Both the position numbers and the translations under genes were made by a program. A stretch of 64,000 nucleotides of DNA from Gadus chalcogrammus (taxonomy: Eukaryota > Chordata > Actinopteri > Gadiformes > Gadidae), in the NCBI RefSeq assembly GCF_026213295.1, contig NC_079425.1:15242288-15306287 (forward strand), written 5' to 3'. Within the stretch, counting starts at the first letter, position 1. Each line of letters starts with the position of its first letter. A model generated the notes under the pieces. The model had not been told where the DNA came from and searched no databases. It worked only from the letters and a program-made list of their open reading frames with translations. Shown here piece after piece: positions 58,362 to 64,000 of the stretch.

Positions 58362-58384
58362 ATCACGGCCAAAAGCACTGTGCG
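58362..58384 (+). repeat. ATCACGGCCAAAAG repeat end, second copy
   Basis: The motif ATCACGGCCAAAAGCACTG follows an AT-rich block, as at 46790. Its second end was not found, so the copy may be incomplete. Confidence 0.5.
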
Positions 58385-58687
58385 CCTCCGGATGGCCGTA
58401 ACGCGGGGAGCTCTCGTAGGGATTCGGCTTTGCAGGGTTTGTTTACCGACGTTGCTATGGTTACCGGTCTTGTGTGTTCCAACGGTTTATTAGGTAGCCT
58501 ATCTATTAGGCTTGTGTATATTTCTTAAAAATATAAGCTCCATTTTCACAGCTTCGCTCCTGTGGTGCAGTTTGAGGTGTGTGTGTAAATTTGAAGTGTT
58601 ACCTCCAGCTGCTTCCACCTTCATGTTGCAGAGTTTGCATAATGCATATTGCCTCGTTTGTGTTCCCGATTTTTGTTTGGTTTGAAT

Positions 58688-59371
58688 TAGGGCCCTACCG
58701 ATTCATCGGCCTGCCGATTTAATCGGCCGATTATAGCCTTTTTGAAAATAATCAACATCTGCCAAAAAGACGCAGATTACAACCGATTTTTATTTATTTA
58801 TTTATTTATATATATATTTTTATAAATGTTATTGCGCTTAGTATCCTGCAGATTGCGCTCCTACTCGCCTTGCTAACTAACAACTTTAGCTGGAGTAAAA
58901 AAGAGGAGATTGAATTTTACCGTACAACATGAAAGCACGCTCGCTCAGGCAGCTGCGCGCTCACCTCACCAATGTACACAAGACGTGTTGTTTGAGCATT
59001 TTTTGCCTGTTTTTCTTTAGGTCCCAGGCCATGTTAATTTGTTATACTGTAGACTCTAATGGTGAGACCATACTGCTCAGCACGCACGTGTTAGTCACGA
59101 GCGCAGCACATTGGGAGTTAGTTATTTATTTTACATTTTACATTACACTCATTTTTGACTGTAAATGTATTCTAAAACACTCAAAGGTTCTGCATTCAAT
59201 TCACATATTCGTCTAAAGTGTTTAAAGTATATTTAAGGTATCAAAAACTACGTTTTATATGCTTTTTTTTGTTTTGTTTTTAATCGGCCGATTAAATCGT
59301 AATCGTAAATTTTCTCTGAAAATAATCGGCATCGGCATCGGCACTCAAAAATCAATATCGGTCGGGCCCTA
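58688..59371. mobile_element. hAT MITE with 8-bp target duplication GTTTGAAT
   Basis: Starts TAGGGCCCTACCGATT and ends AATATCGGTCGGGCCCTA. GTTTGAAT is perfectly duplicated (58680-58687 and 59372-59379). Subterminal TCGGCCGATT/AATCGGCCGA repeats occur on both sides. The open frame at 58929-59216 shows no domain. Confidence 0.93.
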
Positions 59372-59635
59372 GTTTGAATCCAAAATGTTTCCAAATAGGC
59401 GCCTTTGCCTTAAACTTAGAGACAAGGTCAACCGCCATTATGTTCTCCGTCAACTCGCACTCGGTGACAGCGTCCGGAAGCGCGCCAATTCTCGGAGCGC
59501 CAATTCTCGGAGCGCCAATTCTCTTCCGCACAGAGCAGAACTGTGGCCTATTTTACAAATTTTTATTTTCTTAATTATAATTAAGACGCCGGCAACACCG
59601 GTAATACCGTATACCGCAGCAACCCTAGTTAACAT

Positions 59636-60835
59636 ACTTTTTGTCCAGTATGTTTACCATTCTTGAAGCTTTCATTACTGACAGTGTTTATTGGAAACAA
59701 ATGGAATGTGATTGCATTGGTGAACTTTGTGACCTGGATGGGTACTGTGTCACGCTGTACAAGCTTGCTTTTAAGGACATCTGTGTTGACGTGGGACAAC
59801 TCGCGTAAGCAGCCAATGCAACATTTTTAGCCTTCATGCGTTCGTAGTCATACTCTATTTTGTGATGTTTTCAGGTGGCTGTATAAATTAGTTGCGGCAT
59901 TGTCAAGCCTGCCTCCAGTATACTAGGTTTCAGGCTTCGCGCTGCGGTGCAGTTTGTGCTGGACTCACGCAGACAGCATGTGTAAAGGAATGTTTGGTTT
60001 GCTTTACAGCAGAGCCAGAGGGTATACTGCATGTGCGGGGCATGCTTATTTTTTTTTCTTTTGTGCGGAACATGCATTATTTTATAAGCAATTTGGGCAG
60101 GGAGCACACATTCTAAATATCGTGCGATCACATACATTTATCGTGGGATGCCAATATCGCTATCGTGATAACATTTTGATGAATCCACAGCCCTACTGTG
60201 GATCGTCACATCCTTTGCATCAAGCCGGTTAACACACTAGCCGGTCTTGTACAGTTGTACGCAGCTTTTATTGGAAGTATAGCCTACAACTTTTCAACAG
60301 GAAGTCAAAGTCCTGATATAAAAACATAATTGAAGCGGATTAACAAGGCATATTAAAAAATGCAAGCAAAACGTGCTCTCCAATGGGCACTTTGTAGATG
60401 AGTCTGGTAGTGGATGGTCACCACCCTCTGTGAATCACCCACTTTCGTCAGGAAGGCAGTGAAGGCACACACGATGATTGATGCTGGCATATTGACTTCA
60501 ACCGAGGACTATTGCACGTCACCTATTTAATATCAGAAAAGCTGCATTTCAATTATTGTATTGTCCGTCAATTTCCTTCAAACAAGCAGAACCAGGTCAT
60601 AAAGACCAGTGAGAGTTTGCCAACCAACAGCCATCAATAAACCCGGGTTTTGAGTTGAGTAGAGGTAAACAAACAAACCTACCAAACATGCAGTTCCGTG
60701 TTTGGAAGGTATGTACACTTGCGCTTCACACTGCATCTCATTAATAGATATCATACAGCCTCATTAAGCTTGTGCAGGTTAATTCAAATTATATGTCAGA
60801 ATCATGTTTATCATTTATAACTTTATTACTGTTCA
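59636..60835. other. Transposon-derived and non-coding sequence
   Basis: Contains a hAT-like end (ATCGTGATAACATTTTGATG with CACAGCCCTA near 60160-60190). No gene is supported. Confidence 0.4.
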
Positions 60836-60970
60836 GTCATTTTAGCAGACGCCTTTTATCGGTATTGACGTTTATATATATTTCATTAGGAGCAGGTAAG
60901 TTAGACTTTTTAAATGGAGATTGAAACTTGAACCACTCGTCTCAAACATCATAACCACTAGACTAAGTGT
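60836..60970 (+). repeat. Common teleost dispersed repeat, copy 2
   Basis: CATTTTAGCAGACGCCTTTTATC, then CATTAGGAGCAGGTAAGTTA and CATAACCACTAGACTAAG match the general form of a fish repeat with consensus 'catttagcagacgcttttatcc'. Confidence 0.55.
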
Positions 60971-63298
60971 CTCCATATTTCATTAATTTCATTTATAATA
61001 GGAGTATTGAGGGTGCTGATGTAGTGCTCTGAATGGGGTTTGGGGGAAGGCTAAGTGCTGAATGGCCAAATGCTGGCATGTGTTTATCCTGTTCCATCTG
61101 CAGGCAGTGGAAAAAAACATCTCCAGTTAGCCTGCACAGGGACTTTCCCCTTTCAGTATGTGAAGGCGTGGAAAGCTAGCTCTTAAAGGTACAGGCTATC
61201 TAGGCTAAGCCCTGGCCAAGCCACCTTTTAATGTTATGGTAAGTCATATGCCTAGATATTTCTGACCTGATATCATTGTGTAAGCGCATGTTTGTGTGTT
61301 TTAGCCGAAAAAAAAGGCGGGAATATGAAATGTCTGCCAATGGTAGACAAAACATTTTGCTCGCCATGGGAATTTTTGATAGTTTTCCCATGTATTTTAA
61401 CCATTTTCTGAACACTTGTTTGTGTGTGCTAATGGTATCTGTTTGCATACCTTTGAGATTTCACAGTCCCAACTCTTTTTATAGAAGAAGCGGCAGTCAG
61501 CAGTGTAATCTATGGTGTGGATGTAGGACGGCGCTCGACTCGTTCTCATGACTAATACATGCACACACAAGCAGCACTCCCTTCACTGGCTTTTTTAAGG
61601 GAGACTTGGAGGGGAGAGTAAAGGGGCTTCGGCCAACCACTAAACCCAAATGGTTCTCCTTCCTTGGGTTAATTCAGTGTGTCTTACGCTATCTGACAAC
61701 CATATCCAAACAAGGCAGTCCCTGGCGAGGCTTGGTTTGTTTGGGTCTTCTTCGGGAGATCTTGGTGGTCCTTTCAACAGAGTCTATATTTTAGACTCTG
61801 GGGCGGAACTAGTAATCTATTTAGGGCTCAAGCTGCTATATAATGTTTTTCCTGCTCAATGATGAAGCTTTTGGGTGTATCAGGGCTATGTCGGTTCACA
61901 CTGCAGGTGACTTATAAAAATGTTCATGTTATAACTGGGGGTAACTTGTGTACTTGAGTAAATAAGCTTCAAGCAAACCACAGACTATTACAAAATATAT
62001 TGTGGTCAAAAATAACATTATGTTGAAAGGGTATATGGTATATGGGCAAATGTGGTTCAGGCCTAAAAAAAAAAAAAAGTTTGGTTCCTGTTGGTTGTCA
62101 GTTGAGGTCATGGGAATTTATTTTATTTTTTTATTTTATTTTTTCCAGCGGCAGCGAATGATAGGTAGGTTGTCTTCATTTAAAAACAAGAAAATTCGCT
62201 CATCCTTGCATAGAATGAAGAGGAGCTGTACAAAAACGTAATTATAGTTTGCATCAAAAAAAAAAAAATCATTTTTCCAAAGTGGCATTACCTGCGCTGT
62301 ATGCAAACTTTTTTTTTTTTTTTTAAACCTCATAAAATAATTTGGGTCGCACATAAATTGACCCGGCCGATAATCGGTCGATCCCTAATCCAAAGTAAAG
62401 TAACCGTTAAGTCTTAAAATTATTTAATTTAATTTCCAAAACTAAGGATAGTTAAAGCATTGAATTTCATTTTGAAAGTCTTGATTTTTTGTTTTTCTAT
62501 GGATGTCCTTTTTCTTTAAAAAAACATTATCACTAGATTTAGTCTTGTATCCTAACGTAGCGCAAATCAAGTATTCTGTGTAATTTCCATGAAGCTAAAC
62601 AGTCTAGAAGCTTTGCTCCTAATACCAATTCATACCTGTAGTAGTGTTGTCAAAAGTATCTATATTGAATTTTTGTTTCAATATCATTCTCTTCAGTATC
62701 AATACACAAATACCAGCTGCATTTTTCTCAATCTCTTCTCTCGGACAGCGAGTTAACAGGCACATCAGCGCCCAAAGACCCCCGCCTCCTCTCACTCACT
62801 GGCAGTCTCTGGAAGTGCACACGTCTCAATTGCTCTGTGTGACGTGTTAGCTAAAGGTTAGCCAACACAGCTAACATGTCAAGTGCAGAACCTCCAGGCC
62901 TGGTTTTGGTAGAGAAAGAAATGGCAGGGTTGCTGTTCAGAAGGACTTTGGCTTTGAGGCAAATTAACAAGGAAAGTCAAAAGTCCTCCCCAGACCGCAG
63001 CTGGCAATAGCCAGTCTAATGTTTACCTATTTGCAAGAACAAGGTTTTGGGTTTCATAACTGCCCATGCAGAGCAACGAATTTTGACCTTCACAAACTAT
63101 ACATTATATGAAAGCTGAGCTTCCAGCTTGGACTGTTTCCAAGCTGTTCAAAACATATTACTCAGACTATAACTCAAATAAAAAATCAAGAACAATCCTC
63201 CCACTCTCTTTTTCGTTGTTTTTGTCCTCAAAGTAGAGTTTGATCATATAAAACCACCATTAGTAGATAATCCAGTGCGTGTCAAAATTGTACGATAC
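60971..63298. other. Non-coding sequence
   Basis: No exon or RNA gene is supported. The 39-bp inverted copy at 62269-62307 and poly-A/T runs are the only structures noted. Confidence 0.4.
62269..62307 (-). repeat. 39-bp repeat, inverted copy of 57147
   Basis: Exact reverse complement of 57147-57185, flanked by poly-A on the left and poly-T on the right. Confidence 0.9.
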
Positions 63299-63396
63299 AG
63301 GGCTCCAGACTGCTACCAAATGGTCGCATTTTGCGACCAAAATTTGAGTGTGCGACCGAATTTTCCATCTGGTCGCGCATGTGCGATCAGTACATT
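63299..63396 (+). repeat. hAT-like repeat end (CAGGGCTCCAGACT family), copy 2
   Basis: CAGGGCTCCAGACTGCTACC, then GGTCGCATTTTGCGACC, AAAATTTGAG and CATCTGGTCGC, parallel to 16673-16770 and less decayed. Confidence 0.6.
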
Positions 63397-63683
63397 TTAT
63401 ACTTTATACATTGTATAAAGTATGTATTACTTTATACATTGTTTACTTGTTTGCACCTTAAGAACCATTAAAACACCAAATAAGATTTGTAAAGCTTTGG
63501 AAGTTTATTTACAACACTGCTTACATGGTTTGTAGTCAACATATAAGATCGCTCGGGGAGCGCATTGCACATCCCGACGGAGAGCTGCTGAGGGGTCTCC
63601 ATAGTCACAGCTGTTCTGCACTTTCTACAAAAAAAAAAAAAGGTTAATTTTGTGATCGTTTGCCGCTGAAAGCGAGATCGAAA

Positions 63684-63989
63684 TTAGATTAATTGCCCAG
63701 CCCTAGCCGGAAGTTGTAGTCTTCTAAAAGCAACTGGCAGTGGCATTGCTTTTTCATTTATTAACAGGTCTCGGCGTACACATACTAGGCTCAGATTGTG
63801 TTTAACTATTGTGTTGTGTTTATACTGCGACATGCCTGCAATGTCGGCAAACTTGGTGTTCCCCGCAAATCTGGGGTAGAGACTGCAACATTCGCAGTTC
63901 ATGGAGGTCGTCTCCTTGCAGTACGTTAAACAGCTGAATTCTCGCAGCGAGTCTTCCCGAAAATGGTGGGGTCGGCCCTTTTTTGCCAC
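63684..63989 (-). mobile_element. hAT-type TTF zinc-finger fragment (partial at window edge)
   Basis: The minus-strand frame reads RPHHFREDSLREFSCLTYCK, ETTSMNCECCSLYPRFAGNT and HNTIVKHNLSLVC. It resembles the N-terminal TTF-type zinc finger (W/F-L-x-Y-C-x-x-C...KH) of domesticated and active hAT transposases such as ZNF862- or KIAA1586-like proteins. It is open for about 100 codons, but no further domain or splice-linked exon is visible in the window, so I treat it as transposon-derived. Confidence 0.5.
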
Positions 63990-64000
63990 ACAATGCTCTG

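Larger units (their letters stand above)
58138..59627. mobile_element. hAT element with 8-bp target duplication GTTAACAT
   Basis: Begins CAGGGTTGCCGCGGT and ends ACCGCAGCAACCCTA, inverted repeats with two mismatches. GTTAACAT flanks both sides (58130-58137 and 59628-59635). Inside, 58235-58313 and about 59428-59500 are direct repeats; the second copy carries tandem AGCGCCAATTCTCGG units. The hAT MITE 58688-59371 is nested in it. No transposase ORF is seen. Confidence 0.88.

Overview
The window is nuclear DNA of a teleost fish. It has multi-exon genes with GT-AG introns, many long dinucleotide microsatellites, and hAT, PIF/Harbinger, pogo, LINE and SINE remains typical of ray-finned fish. No prokaryotic, organellar, tRNA, rRNA or CRISPR features were found. 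The species cannot be fixed from the sequence. The number of uninterrupted (GT)n arrays over 100 bp recalls STR-rich fish genomes, but that is only an impression.

Two protein-coding genes are complete and converge tail to tail. cdh15 (M-cadherin, + strand, 14 coding exons, 12438-33868, 807 aa) starts with a signal-peptide exon. It then has a short prodomain ending in RVKR, five cadherin repeats, one membrane segment, and a cytoplasmic tail with p120- and beta-catenin-binding motifs. spg7 (paraplegin, - strand, 17 coding exons, 45421 down to 35035, 807 aa) encodes an m-AAA protease subunit with two membrane segments, an AAA+ domain and an HESGH zinc-protease motif. Every exon junction in both genes keeps frame and uses GT-AG. 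About 1.17 kb separates the stop codons; candidate poly(A) signals are at 34368 (cdh15) and 34465 (spg7).

Layout: 1-12.4 kb is repeat-rich sequence upstream of cdh15. It holds a GC-rich VNTR, an antisense L1-type LINE relic, a hAT transposase exon relic, another element-encoded ORF relic, and MITEs. 12.4-33.9 kb is cdh15; its 9.7-kb first intron carries a 1-kb MITE, a 0.1-kb Harbinger-type MITE, a 49-bp minisatellite and large AT/GT arrays. Later introns carry a GA-rich tract, a CT-rich tract, a tRNA-derived SINE and a HARBI1-like transposase relic. 35.0-45.4 kb is spg7, with a LINE relic in its eighth intron. 45.4-50.0 kb is intergenic with two LINE fragments. 50.09-50.7 kb is CpG-rich and looks like a promoter facing right; from human gene order, where ANKRD11 lies head to head with SPG7, it may drive ankrd11. 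50.7-64 kb has no recognisable coding exon and is dominated by transposons, including three hAT insertions at 57.2-59.6 kb with perfect 8-bp target duplications and a fourth nested element.

The two genes are functionally unrelated: cdh15 is a calcium-dependent adhesion molecule of muscle and spg7 acts in inner-mitochondrial-membrane proteolysis. Their adjacency reflects old linkage (human 16q24.3), not a shared pathway. I found no convincing new biological system. The best leads are a perfect 34-bp stem in the cdh15 3' UTR, a 40-bp duplication of an spg7 splice donor, and a (CA)n array set against another spg7 donor.
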